Of a DNA stretch of 64,000 nucleotides, positions 8,898 through 17,428 are shown piece after piece. Location of the stretch: contig JBJLIX010000001.1 in assembly GCA_045563675.1 (NCBI GenBank), forward strand, positions 558,001-622,000, given 5' to 3'. The stretch's first letter is position 1. Each line of letters begins with the position of its first letter. The position numbers were made by a program, and so were the translations under genes. The stretch is from AEGEAN-183 sp045563675 (GTDB taxonomy: Bacteria; Pseudomonadota; Gammaproteobacteria; Magnimaribacterales; Magnimaribacteraceae). The notes beneath the pieces were generated by a model, which saw nothing but the letters and a program-made list of their open reading frames with translations, searched no databases and had not been told where the DNA came from.

Positions 8898-9465
8898 TTT
8901 TCTTTAATAGGCTTTGAAATGCTTCAAATCTATGACTTATAAGGGTTTTTCTTTCTTCTTCTAGTTCTGCAAAATGCTTTTTTGATCCTTTGGGAATAAA
9001 TATAGGGTCATAGCCAAATCCGTTGTTACCTCTCTTTTCCTTAGCAATTTTTCCTTCTACAAGTCCTTCAGCACTTATTGGATTTTCATTATCTTTATGG
9101 ACTAAGACCAAACTACATCTAAATCTTGCAGTTCTGTCTATGGTTTTTATGCCAGACATTTTTCTAAGAAGTTTATCTGTATTTGATATATCGGATCCAT
9201 CTTTAGAGTATCTAGAAGAAAAAATACCAGGAGCTCCTTTTAGAGCATCCACTTCTAAGCCAGAATCATCACCCAGAGAAGGCTGGCCTGTGAGCGAAAA
9301 TATAAATTTTGCTTTAATCAGGGCATTAGCTAAAAAAGTACTTCCTGTCTCCTGGGGGAAAATTGAACCTTTAGGGGGCGAGATAAAGGAAATATTAGTG
9401 CTTTTAGCAAGCTGATTGAATTCAGCGAGTTTTCCTTGGTTTTGAGTAGCTAAAATTATTTCCAT
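8890..9465 (-). CDS. rdgB: XTP/dITP diphosphatase RdgB (HAM1 family)
   Basis: This enzyme hydrolyses ITP, dITP and XTP to monophosphates and pyrophosphate, keeping deaminated purines out of DNA. From MEIILATQNQGK the protein is 191 residues, close to the family's about 195. A longer frame runs 17 codons upstream, but it overlaps metW and lacks homologous sequence, so I chose the ATG at 9463-9465. Motifs are ATQNQGK (nucleotide phosphates), GDDSGLEVDAL (Mg2+ and catalytic acid) and NGFGYDPIF. It is the third gene of metX-metW-rdgB, starting 2 bases after the metW stop. Confidence 0.93.
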   Translation of the reverse strand: MEIILATQNQGKLAEFNQLAKSTNISFISPPKGSIFPQETGSTFLANALIKAKFIFSLTGQPSLGDDSGLEVDALKGAPGIFSSRYSKDGSDISNTDKLLRKMSGIKTIDRTARFRCSLVLVHKDNENPISAEGLVEGKIAKEKRGNNGFGYDPIFIPKGSKKHFAELEEERKTLISHRFEAFQSLLKKIN

Positions 9466-9467
9466 AT

Positions 9468-10055
9468 TTATCGAGACAATTTGTATATAACCCAACTGCC
9501 TAATAGATTTGCCCAAAATGAGTACATTTTATTTACGTCCCCCCTAGAGTTGAGCACTTTTTTTTCTTTAATCAAAATATTAAGGTCCAAACACAGTGAT
9601 TCGAAGTCTGAGATAGTACATAAATGGATATTTGGAGTTTCATACCACTCTTGGGGCAGTGACTCTGTAATAGGCATCTTGCCTTTTAAGAAGACTGTTA
9701 ATCTAGATCTCCAATAACCAAAGTTAGGAATCACTATAATAGATTGTTTTCCTATTCTTGTTACCTCCTTAAGGGTTTCTTTAGGATTTCTTAATACCTG
9801 AATAGTTTCACTTACAATTACGGTATCAAAACTCTGGTCCTTAAAGTTTAACAAGCCATCATCTATATTTTGTTCTAGAACTTCTAGGCCCTTTTCAAGA
9901 CATAAATTTATATTCTTTTTATCAATCTCTACACCATAACCTCTTATAGATTTTTTTATTTTTAATCTTTCAAGCATAGCTCCATCTCCACAGCCTAAAT
10001 CTAAGACAGTAGAGTTTTCAATAATCCAATTTTCAATGACCTTTAAAGTGTTCAT
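9468..10055 (-). CDS. metW: Methionine biosynthesis protein MetW
   Basis: This 195-residue SAM-methyltransferase-fold protein shows VLDLGCGDGAMLERL at about residue 17 and the MetW-characteristic SFDTVIVSETIQVLRNPKETL and PNFGYWRSRLTVFLKGKMP. MetW is encoded with MetX in many proteobacteria and is needed with it for acylation of homoserine. Its exact molecular role is not settled. The ATG overlaps the metX TAA by one base, so the pair is translationally coupled and shares the upstream SAM-II riboswitch control. Confidence 0.93.
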   Translation of the reverse strand: MNTLKVIENWIIENSTVLDLGCGDGAMLERLKIKKSIRGYGVEIDKKNINLCLEKGLEVLEQNIDDGLLNFKDQSFDTVIVSETIQVLRNPKETLKEVTRIGKQSIIVIPNFGYWRSRLTVFLKGKMPITESLPQEWYETPNIHLCTISDFESLCLDLNILIKEKKVLNSRGDVNKMYSFWANLLGSWVIYKLSR

Positions 10056-11164
10056 TATTTATTTCCTAAAAAAGCCTTTATTACATCCACATATCTTTCA
10101 ATGGGAAATAAAAAAGAATCATGCCCCAGAGATGATTCAACCTCTACATGACTAACTTTCTTCTTTGCTTCTATTAAAGCATCAGCTATTTCTTTAGATC
10201 GTTCTGGAGAAAATCTCCAATCTGAAGAAAATGAAACAATTAATATTTGAGCGCTTATAGTCTTAAATGATTCAGCTAAATTCCCTTCAAACTTTTCTGC
10301 TGGGTCGAAGTAATCCAATACTTTAGTCATAAGTAAATATGTATTGGCATCGAAGGTTTCGGAAAATACATTTCCTTGATGTCTTAAATAACTCTCTACT
10401 TGAAACTCTGCTCCAAGACCAAAGTTTAATTTATCTTCTTTAAGGTCTCTCCCGAACTTTTTTTTCATTGATTCATCAGACAAGTAAGTTATATGTCCAA
10501 TCATTCTCGCTAATTTAAGACCATTTTTAGGAGATGAGTTTCTGCTTAGATATTCCCCCTGGTGATATTCAGGGTCAGTTGTTATAGCTTGCCTTGCAAC
10601 TTCATTAAAGGCTATATTTTGAGCACTTAATTTTGGTGCTGCGGCTATGACTGCAGCTTTTTTTATTCTGCTAGGCAGAGCAATACTCCAATCCAAAGCT
10701 TGCATGCCTCCCAAGCTTCCTCCAATAACTCCATGCCAGGTTTCTATGCCCAAATGATCAGCCAGTAAAGCTTGGCTTTTTGTCCAGTCCCTTACAGTTA
10801 ACCCGGGAAAGCTAGGCCCATAGGGGTTATTAGTTAAAGGGCTTATAGAGGTTGGACCTGTTGTGCCATGACATCCACCAAGATTATTTGGAGAAACAAC
10901 AAAATATTTCTCTGTGTCTATAGCCTTTCCAGGCCCTATTAGTGCATCCCACCAACCAGGCTTATCATCTCCTTGATAATAACCAGCTGCATGATGATTG
11001 CCACTTAAAGCATGACACACAAGAATAGCGTTAGAATTTTCTTTATTAAGTTTTCCATACGTTTCGTAGATCATTTCAAAACCTGCAAGATCTTTTCCAC
11101 TTTCCAATAGAAATGAGCTCTTGTATACAAAAGACATGGGTTTAATTTTTTTTTGATCTTTCAT
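10055..11164 (-). CDS. metX: Homoserine O-acyltransferase MetX
   Basis: This 369-residue alpha/beta hydrolase transfers an acyl group (succinyl or acetyl) to the homoserine hydroxyl, committing it to methionine. It shows NLGGCHGTTGPTSISP, the nucleophile elbow GGSLGGMQALDWS, a catalytic Asp in SSDWRFSP and the His in GHDSFLFP. Many proteobacterial MetX enzymes prefer succinyl-CoA, so the acyl donor is left open. The ATG at 11162-11164 sits directly after the U-run of an intrinsic terminator that follows a SAM-II riboswitch. The only plausible ribosome site, AGG, lies in the 3' arm of that hairpin. Confidence 0.93.
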   Translation of the reverse strand: MKDQKKIKPMSFVYKSSFLLESGKDLAGFEMIYETYGKLNKENSNAILVCHALSGNHHAAGYYQGDDKPGWWDALIGPGKAIDTEKYFVVSPNNLGGCHGTTGPTSISPLTNNPYGPSFPGLTVRDWTKSQALLADHLGIETWHGVIGGSLGGMQALDWSIALPSRIKKAAVIAAAPKLSAQNIAFNEVARQAITTDPEYHQGEYLSRNSSPKNGLKLARMIGHITYLSDESMKKKFGRDLKEDKLNFGLGAEFQVESYLRHQGNVFSETFDANTYLLMTKVLDYFDPAEKFEGNLAESFKTISAQILIVSFSSDWRFSPERSKEIADALIEAKKKVSHVEVESSLGHDSFLFPIERYVDVIKAFLGNK

Positions 11165-11198
11165 AAAAAAAACCTGTCAGCTAAAAGCTAAACAGGTT
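11165..11198 (-). terminator. Intrinsic terminator between SAM-II aptamer and metX
   Basis: Read on the minus strand, AACCTGT and ACAGGTT form a 7-bp stem, extendable with TAGC/GCT pairs across the loop. It is followed by eight U residues that run straight into the metX ATG. The stem lies 7 bases after the aptamer. It can act both as a terminator and as a cover for the AGG ribosome site in its 3' arm. Confidence 0.8.
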
Positions 11199-11205
11199 CC
11201 TTTTT

Positions 11206-11259
11206 CCCCTCTTTAGCCGTATTTATTTAGCACCCGCAAGCTGGATCAAATCGGTGCAA
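11206..11259 (-). promoter_or_regulatory. SAM-II riboswitch (metA/metX type)
   Basis: On the minus strand the leader reads TTGCACCGATTTGATC, then CAGCTTGCGGGTGC, then TAAATAAATACGGCTAAAGA with a final GGGG. These match the conserved SAM-II core: a GCACC/GGTGC P1 stem, the GATTT element, CTTGC, the TAAAT stretch and the GCTAAA(A/G)AGGG pseudoknot strand. It resembles the structurally solved marine-metagenome SAM-II aptamer remembered from the literature. It lies 42 bases upstream of metX. Ligand binding would reduce expression of metX-metW-rdgB when SAM is plentiful. Confidence 0.9.
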
Positions 11260-11326
11260 AAATTATTCTAAGTGAAAAATTAGTTTTTTCAAAATTTGAA
11301 TCGAATAAAAAATAAAGAGATATTTT

Positions 11327-11902
11327 TTATGTTCCTAAACTCAAGCCAATAGGAAGCCCAAAATCTACTGACAAATTCAGCACTGCTCTAAGGATGAATT
11401 GGAGAAGAAGAAAGGCCAAGATAGGTGAAAAATCTAACCCTCCCATTGGCGGAAGTATAAACCTAAAGGGAGTGCAAATTTTTTCTGACATCTGCTTAAG
11501 GAGGCTAACTGCAGGATGAACGCTCATAGGCGCAACCCAGCTTATAATTATTCCTACCAAAAGAACCCACCAAGTGATATTTAAGCCTATGAGGATAATA
11601 GAAAATCCTGACCATAAAAGCATTGTTGTAATTTCATAAGAAGAATTTCCTGCTAGTGTTATCAGAAAGAACCCCAAGACCTGGAAAAAATAAGCAGCTA
11701 CAAGGCCTGTTAAATCAATGTTTGTAGTAGGCTTGATTAACAATTTGAATGGCGAAGTAAAAATATTGGATATTTTTAGTAACCCTTGAACTAGGGGGTT
11801 ATAAAAATCTACCCTCAACAGTCTAAAGAAGAAAGCAATAAGAATGGCTAGAGATATTAAGTCTAAGATTGCTTTAATAAGGAATAAAAAGGCTTCACTC
11901 AT
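11327..11902 (-). CDS. YggT family integral membrane protein
   Basis: This 191-residue protein contains two copies of the YggT unit (about residues 8-85 and 105-185), each with hydrophobic helices and a YNPLVQGLLK / VHPAVSLLKQ-type motif followed by T.P.... (FTSPFKLLIKP; CTPFRFILPPMGGLDFSPI). YggT proteins are linked to cell division or osmotic tolerance in several bacteria, but their function is not established. It is the last gene of yggS-proC-yggT and overlaps proC by 8 bases, a common gammaproteobacterial arrangement. The 128 bases between its start-distal end and metX upstream sequence hold the riboswitch. Confidence 0.88.
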   Translation of the reverse strand: MSEAFLFLIKAILDLISLAILIAFFFRLLRVDFYNPLVQGLLKISNIFTSPFKLLIKPTTNIDLTGLVAAYFFQVLGFFLITLAGNSSYEITTMLLWSGFSIILIGLNITWWVLLVGIIISWVAPMSVHPAVSLLKQMSEKICTPFRFILPPMGGLDFSPILAFLLLQFILRAVLNLSVDFGLPIGLSLGT

Positions 11903-12719
11903 TTTTTTCTTCTCCTAAAAGTTTAGATCTCTTTGCTCCCTCTGATATAGCCTTTAAAAGAACTTCTTTCATTTCATTTTCTTCTAAGATCTCAATAGCC
12001 CTCTCTGTGACTCCACCTTTTGAGGTAACTTTGTTTCTTAAAGTTTCGAGGCCATCGTCACTCATTTTTGCCAAAGAGCTAGAGCCTTTAATCATTTCTA
12101 TTATTAACTCCTTCTTCTTATCTTCTTCTAGATCTAGATCTTTAGATGCATTAATCATGGCTTCAATTATATAAAAAACATATGCAGGACCAGAACCTAT
12201 CAAAGCAGTATATAAATCAAAGTCTTTTTCTTTTAACCAGCAAGTAATTCCTATAGATTGAAATATGTATTCAGCAGCTTCTACATCAACATTTTTTACA
12301 GACTTGTTATAAGTTAGTGCTGTTACACCAAGACCAAGACTTGCAGGTGTGTTAGGCATGGCTCTCAAAAGAGTGATCTTTTGGTTTAGGCTTCTTTCTA
12401 TTTTTTTAAGTTCGTAACCTGCAACTATGGATATGATCCTATGCTGAGGAGAAATATGCTCTTTTATTTCATCTAATACGTCAGGCATAACATTGGGCTT
12501 AATAGCTAATATAATCGTGGATGAAGAAGTTATAAGCTGTTTATTATTGCTAGTTATATTAACTGAAAATTCATTTTCTAATTTCTTTAAGTGAGAGTCT
12601 TCTGGAGAGCTAGCAAAGATTTTATTAAAAGGATAATTTTGTCTCAATAACCCAGAGATTATCGCTGTTGCCATATTTCCTGCACCTATAAAGCCTATCT
12701 CTGATAAAGAATTTTTCAA
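11895..12719 (-). CDS. proC: Pyrroline-5-carboxylate reductase ProC
   Basis: This 274-residue NAD(P)H-dependent enzyme catalyses the last step of proline synthesis. The N-terminal Rossmann fold shows IGFIGAGNMATAIISGLL (about 8-25). The C-terminal dimerisation domain has the family signature in ALIGSGPAYVFYIIEAMINA and KVTSKGGVTERAIEIL. The gene overlaps yggS upstream by 4 bases and yggT downstream by 8. Length matches the family norm of about 270. Confidence 0.95.
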   Translation of the reverse strand: MKNSLSEIGFIGAGNMATAIISGLLRQNYPFNKIFASSPEDSHLKKLENEFSVNITSNNKQLITSSSTIILAIKPNVMPDVLDEIKEHISPQHRIISIVAGYELKKIERSLNQKITLLRAMPNTPASLGLGVTALTYNKSVKNVDVEAAEYIFQSIGITCWLKEKDFDLYTALIGSGPAYVFYIIEAMINASKDLDLEEDKKKELIIEMIKGSSSLAKMSDDGLETLRNKVTSKGGVTERAIEILEENEMKEVLLKAISEGAKRSKLLGEEKNE

Positions 12720-13390
12720 CTTCTCTCTCCAAACAAACGCGTTCCTATTCTTATCATATTAGACCCTTCAATTATTGCAGCTTCATAATCTCCTGACATT
12801 CCAATGGAAAGAGTATCAAGTTGAGGGTGTTTTTGCTTGAGCTGTTTAAAACAGGAGTAGATTCTAGCAAATCCTTCTCTTTGCAGTTTAAGGTTATTAT
12901 AAGGTTTTGGTATAGACATAATGCCTCGAATTTTAAGCCTTTTATATGGCAGTATTTCTTCAATAAGGTCTTCACACCCTTCTAGGCTTACCCCAGATTT
13001 AGTTTTTTCATTGTCTGGATTAACTTGTATACAGATATTTAACCTATTCATAGATTCTGGTCTATTTTCATTAAGAATTTTAGCTATTTTAATTCTATCT
13101 ACAGTCTGTACCCAATCAAACAGAGATGAAATCTTCTTTGCTTTTCTGCTTTGAATAGAACCTATAAAGTGCCAACAGGCAGCATTACCTAAAGTATCTA
13201 TTTTCTCCTCAGACTCTTGTAGCTTATTCTCACCAAAGTTATTTATTCCTAGTTCTAAAGCCCATTTTATTGATCTAATTTCCTGATTTTTACTAGCTCC
13301 TAATATAGTAATAGTTTTAGGGTCTTTTTTGTGTCTTTCGCAGATTGAATTAAACTCATCAAGAAATTTTTTTAATCTAGCATTACTCAT
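12716..13390 (-). CDS. Pyridoxal-phosphate homeostasis protein YggS/PROSC
   Basis: This single-domain PLP-binding TIM-barrel protein of 224 residues is read from the ATG at 13388-13390; a TTG two codons earlier is less likely. The PLP lysine lies in ITILGASKNQ (about 28-37). Further family segments are NFGENKLQE, WHFIGSIQSRKAKK and LSIGMSGDYEAAIIEGSNMI. YggS buffers free PLP and affects amino-acid pools. It overlaps proC by 4 bases and starts 11 bases after the argS stop, so it may read through from argS. Confidence 0.92.
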   Translation of the reverse strand: MSNARLKKFLDEFNSICERHKKDPKTITILGASKNQEIRSIKWALELGINNFGENKLQESEEKIDTLGNAACWHFIGSIQSRKAKKISSLFDWVQTVDRIKIAKILNENRPESMNRLNICIQVNPDNEKTKSGVSLEGCEDLIEEILPYKRLKIRGIMSIPKPYNNLKLQREGFARIYSCFKQLKQKHPQLDTLSIGMSGDYEAAIIEGSNMIRIGTRLFGERS

Positions 13391-13401
13391 TATCAAAGAT
13401 A

Positions 13402-15171
13402 TTACATAGAAACAGGTGCTTTAATTCCCAAAACTTTTAGTCCGTTAAAAATAACCTGTCTTATAGCCGAGAGAAAGAAAAGTCTAGCTTGGAGTTCTTC
13501 TTCATTATTCACTAATACTTTTTGTTCGTTATAGTAACTATGAAAACCAGCAGCTAGCTCCTGAAGGTAGTAACAAAGCAAATGAGGTTCAAAATTATTA
13601 GCAGAGCGATTCAATATTTCAGAATACTGAGAAAGTAATTGAATGATCTGTATTTCCTTTTCAGAATTTAATAAGCTCACAAGGTCTTTTCCAACAGACT
13701 CATTGTATTGTTTCTTTTCTGTTTGAAGCTTGGAAAATACGCTACAAATTCTTGCATGAGCATACTGTATATAATAAAGGGGATTATCCTTGGTTTCTTT
13801 TTTTGCTAAATCAAGGTCAAAATCTAAATGTTGATTTCCTTTTCTATTTATATAAAAAAACCTAGCTGCTTCAGAAGAAACCTCTTTTATTAGTTCTTTA
13901 AGAGAAATAAACTCACCTTCTCTGGTAGACATTGAAACCTTTCTCCCACTTCTTAAAAGGTTAGCAAATTGTATAAAAACAACTTTAAATTTTTCTATAT
14001 CTTCTCCCAGAGCAACCATTGCAGAATTAACTCTTGGTAAATAACCATGATGATCAGCACCCCAGATATTAATAATTAGATCATAACCTCTGTCATATTT
14101 ATTTGAGTGGTAAGCTATATCAGAGGTGAAGTAGGTTGTATGGCCATTTTCTCTTTTAATAACCCTGTCTTTCTCGTCTCCAAAATCTGTTGACTTAAAC
14201 CATAGGGCTCCATTTTTTTTATATAAATATTTTTTTTCTTCCAGAGATTTGACTGCATTTTCTATTGAAGACTGATCATTCTCACCCAGCTCAAACAAGG
14301 TTGATTCCTTAAACCATGAATTGTGTATAACCCCAAAGTCCTTTAGGTCTTTCTTTATTCCCTTAAGTATTGCATCTAATGCAAAAGTTTTTATTGCATC
14401 AAATTTTTTTTCTAACAGTTGTTTAATTTCAAATATGAGACTATCTAGTTGCTCATCAGTCATATCAGGAATTAGCTTTGTTTTAATAGCCTTTATACCT
14501 TCTTCGTGTTTGTACTCTTCGGACTTTTTCTTTTTGAGTTCTTCAGCAAGATTGTTTACATAAGATCCCTTGTAACAATTATTGGGGAAAACTATATCCT
14601 TTTCGAACAACTTTAAGTATCTAAGCCAGATGCTAATTGCAAGTATGTCCATCTGCCTTCCTTGGTCATTAATGTAATACTCTTCCTCTACTTCGTGACC
14701 AACTTCCCTAAGTAAACTTGAGAGTGCTGAGCCAAAGGCAGCTCCTCTCCCGTGCCCAACATGCAACGGCCCTGTGGGGTTACTAGAGACATATTCTACG
14801 AGTATTCTTTTACTAGAAGTGCTACTACCAGCTTCTTTTGCACCAAATTTAGATTTAAGGTCATTAATATCTTTTAAAATTTCAGTCCTCGAATTTTGTG
14901 AAAGAAAAAAGTTAATAAACCCAGGACCAGCTATCTCAACACGCTCAATAAAATCTAAATGATTAAAGTCTATTGCGATTTTTTTGGCAATTTCTTTTGG
15001 GTTATCATTTGTTTTACTTGATATGGCAAGCGATAGATTAGTTGAATAATCGCCAAATGCTTTTTCTTTATTTTCTTTGATATCAATTCTAATATCAGAC
15101 AAATCCATTTTTTTAGACTTCTCGAGAGACTTTATACTTTCTGTAAGAATTTCTTTTAATTTTTCTTTCAT
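13402..15171 (-). CDS. argS: Arginine--tRNA ligase ArgS
   Basis: This 589-residue class I aminoacyl-tRNA synthetase charges tRNA-Arg. The N-terminal additional domain (about 1-110) precedes the HIGH-type motif PTGPLHVGHGRGAAFGSAL (about 132). KVSMSTREGEF represents the KMSKS loop, and the C-terminal DALR anticodon-binding domain contains YIQYAHARICSVF. The size fits bacterial ArgS (about 560-590). It sits between efp and yggS on the same strand with short gaps, so it probably belongs to a longer minus-strand transcription unit. Confidence 0.96.
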   Translation of the reverse strand: MKEKLKEILTESIKSLEKSKKMDLSDIRIDIKENKEKAFGDYSTNLSLAISSKTNDNPKEIAKKIAIDFNHLDFIERVEIAGPGFINFFLSQNSRTEILKDINDLKSKFGAKEAGSSTSSKRILVEYVSSNPTGPLHVGHGRGAAFGSALSSLLREVGHEVEEEYYINDQGRQMDILAISIWLRYLKLFEKDIVFPNNCYKGSYVNNLAEELKKKKSEEYKHEEGIKAIKTKLIPDMTDEQLDSLIFEIKQLLEKKFDAIKTFALDAILKGIKKDLKDFGVIHNSWFKESTLFELGENDQSSIENAVKSLEEKKYLYKKNGALWFKSTDFGDEKDRVIKRENGHTTYFTSDIAYHSNKYDRGYDLIINIWGADHHGYLPRVNSAMVALGEDIEKFKVVFIQFANLLRSGRKVSMSTREGEFISLKELIKEVSSEAARFFYINRKGNQHLDFDLDLAKKETKDNPLYYIQYAHARICSVFSKLQTEKKQYNESVGKDLVSLLNSEKEIQIIQLLSQYSEILNRSANNFEPHLLCYYLQELAAGFHSYYNEQKVLVNNEEELQARLFFLSAIRQVIFNGLKVLGIKAPVSM

Positions 15172-15186
15172 CTTAAAGTTAAGGCT

Positions 15187-15750
15187 TTATTTTCTTCCTT
15201 GATATTCACCATTTCTAGTGTCTACAGTAACTACATCACCCTTAGATATAAATAAGGGAACTTTTATTGTTACACCAGATGATAATGTTGCAGGCTTTGA
15301 TCCGCCTGTAGCAGTATCTCCTTTTACACCAGGGTCAGTTTCAATTACTTCTAGCTCAACAAACGTTGGTGGAGATACAGATACAGGAGAGTTGTTCCAA
15401 AATAGTATTTTGCAAATGCCCTCTTCAGTTAACCAGTTCTTATTTTCCCTTATCAAATCAACTCCTAGCGCTACTTGGTCAAACGTTTTTTGATCCATAA
15501 AGTGCCACTCTTGTCCCTCTGAATACAAATATTGCATTTGAGATTCTCTTATATCTGCAGATTCAAGAGATTCTCCAACTTTGCAGGTTTTTTCTCCGAC
15601 TCTGCCCGATAGTAGATTTCTAAACTTAATCTTACTAAATGCCTGGCCTTTGCCGGGCTTTACGAATTCTTCTTCTATAATTTCACAGGGGTCGGAGTCT
15701 ATTAAAACCTTTAGCCCCGGTTTGAAGTCGCTAGTTGAAAAAGAAACCAA
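15187..15750 (-). CDS. efp: Translation elongation factor P
   Basis: The 187-residue factor relieves ribosomes stalled at polyproline. The first domain carries FVKPGKGQAFSKIKFRN; the Lys of PGKGQ is the residue that is beta-lysylated or otherwise modified in many bacteria. Two OB-fold domains follow, ending GDVVTVDTRNGEYQGR. The start appears to be TTG at 15748-15750 with an AAGG ribosome site; the next residues, VSFSTSDFKPGLKV, align with the normal EF-P N-terminus, so a later start would truncate domain I. The EpmA/EpmB modification genes are not in this window. Confidence 0.94.
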   Translation of the reverse strand: MVSFSTSDFKPGLKVLIDSDPCEIIEEEFVKPGKGQAFSKIKFRNLLSGRVGEKTCKVGESLESADIRESQMQYLYSEGQEWHFMDQKTFDQVALGVDLIRENKNWLTEEGICKILFWNNSPVSVSPPTFVELEVIETDPGVKGDTATGGSKPATLSSGVTIKVPLFISKGDVVTVDTRNGEYQGRK

Positions 15751-15768
15751 AATTTACCTTATTTTTAT

Positions 15769-17388
15769 CTAATTTTTTATTAAAACATCACCAAATTTTA
15801 CAGATTTAAATTGATCCAATAAATTTTTCTCAAAATTAATATTCCTAGGAAAAAGTAAAATTATAGTAGAACCCATTGCAAAATATCCTAACTCTTGTCC
15901 TTTTTCTACCGCTTTTAGTTCTTTTGCTGGTCCTATGTTCCACTCTTCAACAAGCTGCTCTCTTTTTTTATTATCTGCTATTGCCCAAAAGGGGACAATA
16001 CTACCCACTATAGAAGCTCCAATATTAATTATTGCATAATTTAATTCCTTAGATTCTAAATAGAGCAATGTCCTTTCATTTCTTGCGTATAGTGAATGGA
16101 TCTTTCTTATGGCACCAAGATTAACGCTATTTAGATCACCCCTGAGATACTTTGTCTCTTTAATTTCCCCAGCATAAGGGAAGTGAATTCTGTGATAATC
16201 AGAAGGCGCTAGATAAATAGTGACAAACCATCCGTCATTAAAGGAGTCTTCTATTTCTTGGTTTTGCACTAAGCTCTTAAGCGAGTAGTTAATTCCCTTA
16301 GCTTGTATTAGGGTTTCTCCTTTAATCCTGCCACTATTTACAATAATTCCATCAACTGGAGAAATAATTTCTTTACTAATAGAGTTATCTATATACCTTG
16401 AATTAGGAAGTAGCTTTCTAGTAAAAAACTCTTCAAAATTACTAAACTCACTTACTTCAGATTTTTCACACTCTTGCATGTTAGGCTTATAAATATACAA
16501 AAAGGATTTTATTAACAGATTTTTTAAAACCTTGATTTTGGACCTAGATAGAACCCCAAAAAATCTTGTTAAAGAGTTGTGGGGGATTAATTTACGAAAT
16601 AATATGCTAATTCTAGTTTCTTTATAGAATAAGTTTAAGAACAGCTTATTAGTACCATTAATGTAGTTTTCATATCCTACAGACGATTTTTCTAAATGTT
16701 TGCTGATATTTTGTATCGGAACTTTTAGAATAAATGCGGTAATTAAAATAGGTCCAAAAATAGTCCAAGATCCCCCTATAGAACTCAATGAAGCCAGGTA
16801 AAGAGCCCACCATTGAATTAAATAACCAAAATAGTTTGGGTGTCTTGATATGCCCCAGAGATTCAAATTGAGAATTTTCTCCTCTTTGGACTTATTTAGT
16901 CTAAATTTCTTTAGATCATAATCTGATTTAGTCTCAATGTAGAACCCGTAAAGAAATAAGAAAAATCCACAGAAATCTAAAAAATTAAGACTGTTTGGAC
17001 CTGGGAGCAGGTTGATGTAGAAAATTGGTGTTAGAGCTAAAATTTGAACTAATCCAAAAACATTTGATGCTTTAAAAAGCCCGTCTTTTTCTCTAATAAG
17101 GTCTTGAGATCCACCAAGACCATGCTTGTTTTTCTTATAAAAGAGAATTAGTGCTTTAAAAGCCCATAAAAGCAAAAGAAAATTGAAGATGACTTGTTTA
17201 AAATGTAAGTATGGTTTTTCTATAAATAACAACAAGATAAGAAGGCTCAGAACAAGCACTATAAGAGAAGATTCCCAGTAAAATTTAAGGAATATGGGTT
17301 TTTTATATCTTTGCTTTAGAAACCAAGAGGTAAATAATATTGACCAATTGATCAAACTAAGATAAACAAAAAGCTCTATAACTGACAT
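15769..17388 (-). CDS. Fusion protein: DUF1295/ICMT-like membrane domain + phosphatidylserine decarboxylase
   Basis: A single 539-residue frame joins two domains. Residues 1-260 form a multi-helix membrane domain ending with the DUF1295 / isoprenylcysteine-methyltransferase-like motif SRHPNYFGYLIQWW (about 181-194). Residues about 290-539 are a phosphatidylserine decarboxylase: FFTRKLLPNSR, the SPVDG Asp (about 343-347), DYHRIHFP with the active-site His residues, and MGST near residue 505-508. Cleavage there would split the proenzyme between Gly506 and Ser507 to create the pyruvoyl group. Psd makes phosphatidylethanolamine. The N-terminal domain could act on lipid, for example as a reductase or methyltransferase, but this is unproven. 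The gene sits just upstream of efp on the same strand. Standalone Psd proteins are about 280-320 residues, so this fusion is unusual. Confidence 0.88.
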   Translation of the reverse strand: MSVIELFVYLSLINWSILFTSWFLKQRYKKPIFLKFYWESSLIVLVLSLLILLLFIEKPYLHFKQVIFNFLLLLWAFKALILFYKKNKHGLGGSQDLIREKDGLFKASNVFGLVQILALTPIFYINLLPGPNSLNFLDFCGFFLFLYGFYIETKSDYDLKKFRLNKSKEEKILNLNLWGISRHPNYFGYLIQWWALYLASLSSIGGSWTIFGPILITAFILKVPIQNISKHLEKSSVGYENYINGTNKLFLNLFYKETRISILFRKLIPHNSLTRFFGVLSRSKIKVLKNLLIKSFLYIYKPNMQECEKSEVSEFSNFEEFFTRKLLPNSRYIDNSISKEIISPVDGIIVNSGRIKGETLIQAKGINYSLKSLVQNQEIEDSFNDGWFVTIYLAPSDYHRIHFPYAGEIKETKYLRGDLNSVNLGAIRKIHSLYARNERTLLYLESKELNYAIINIGASIVGSIVPFWAIADNKKREQLVEEWNIGPAKELKAVEKGQELGYFAMGSTIILLFPRNINFEKNLLDQFKSVKFGDVLIKN

Positions 17389-17395
17389 TCAAATG

Positions 17396-17424
17396 TTGCG
17401 TTGTTAAAATATTCAAACTATAGT
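17396..17424 (+). promoter_or_regulatory. Putative promoter of the TonB operon
   Basis: TTGCGT (17396-17401) and TATAGT (17419-17424) are spaced by exactly 17 bases, a plausible vegetative promoter. The next 98 bases up to the DUF3450 start have no coding potential. It partly overlaps the region in front of the divergent Psd-fusion gene. Confidence 0.5.
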
Positions 17425-17428
17425 CTAC

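Noticed and set aside
9023..9415. A 130-residue plus-strand frame within rdgB
   Set aside because: It is antisense to a gene with full RdgB motifs and has no supporting ribosome site or family resemblance.
8890..9516. Longer form of RdgB starting at 9516
   Set aside because: The extra 17 residues overlap metW and are not part of the family's conserved N-terminus; the ATG at 9463-9465 gives the normal protein.
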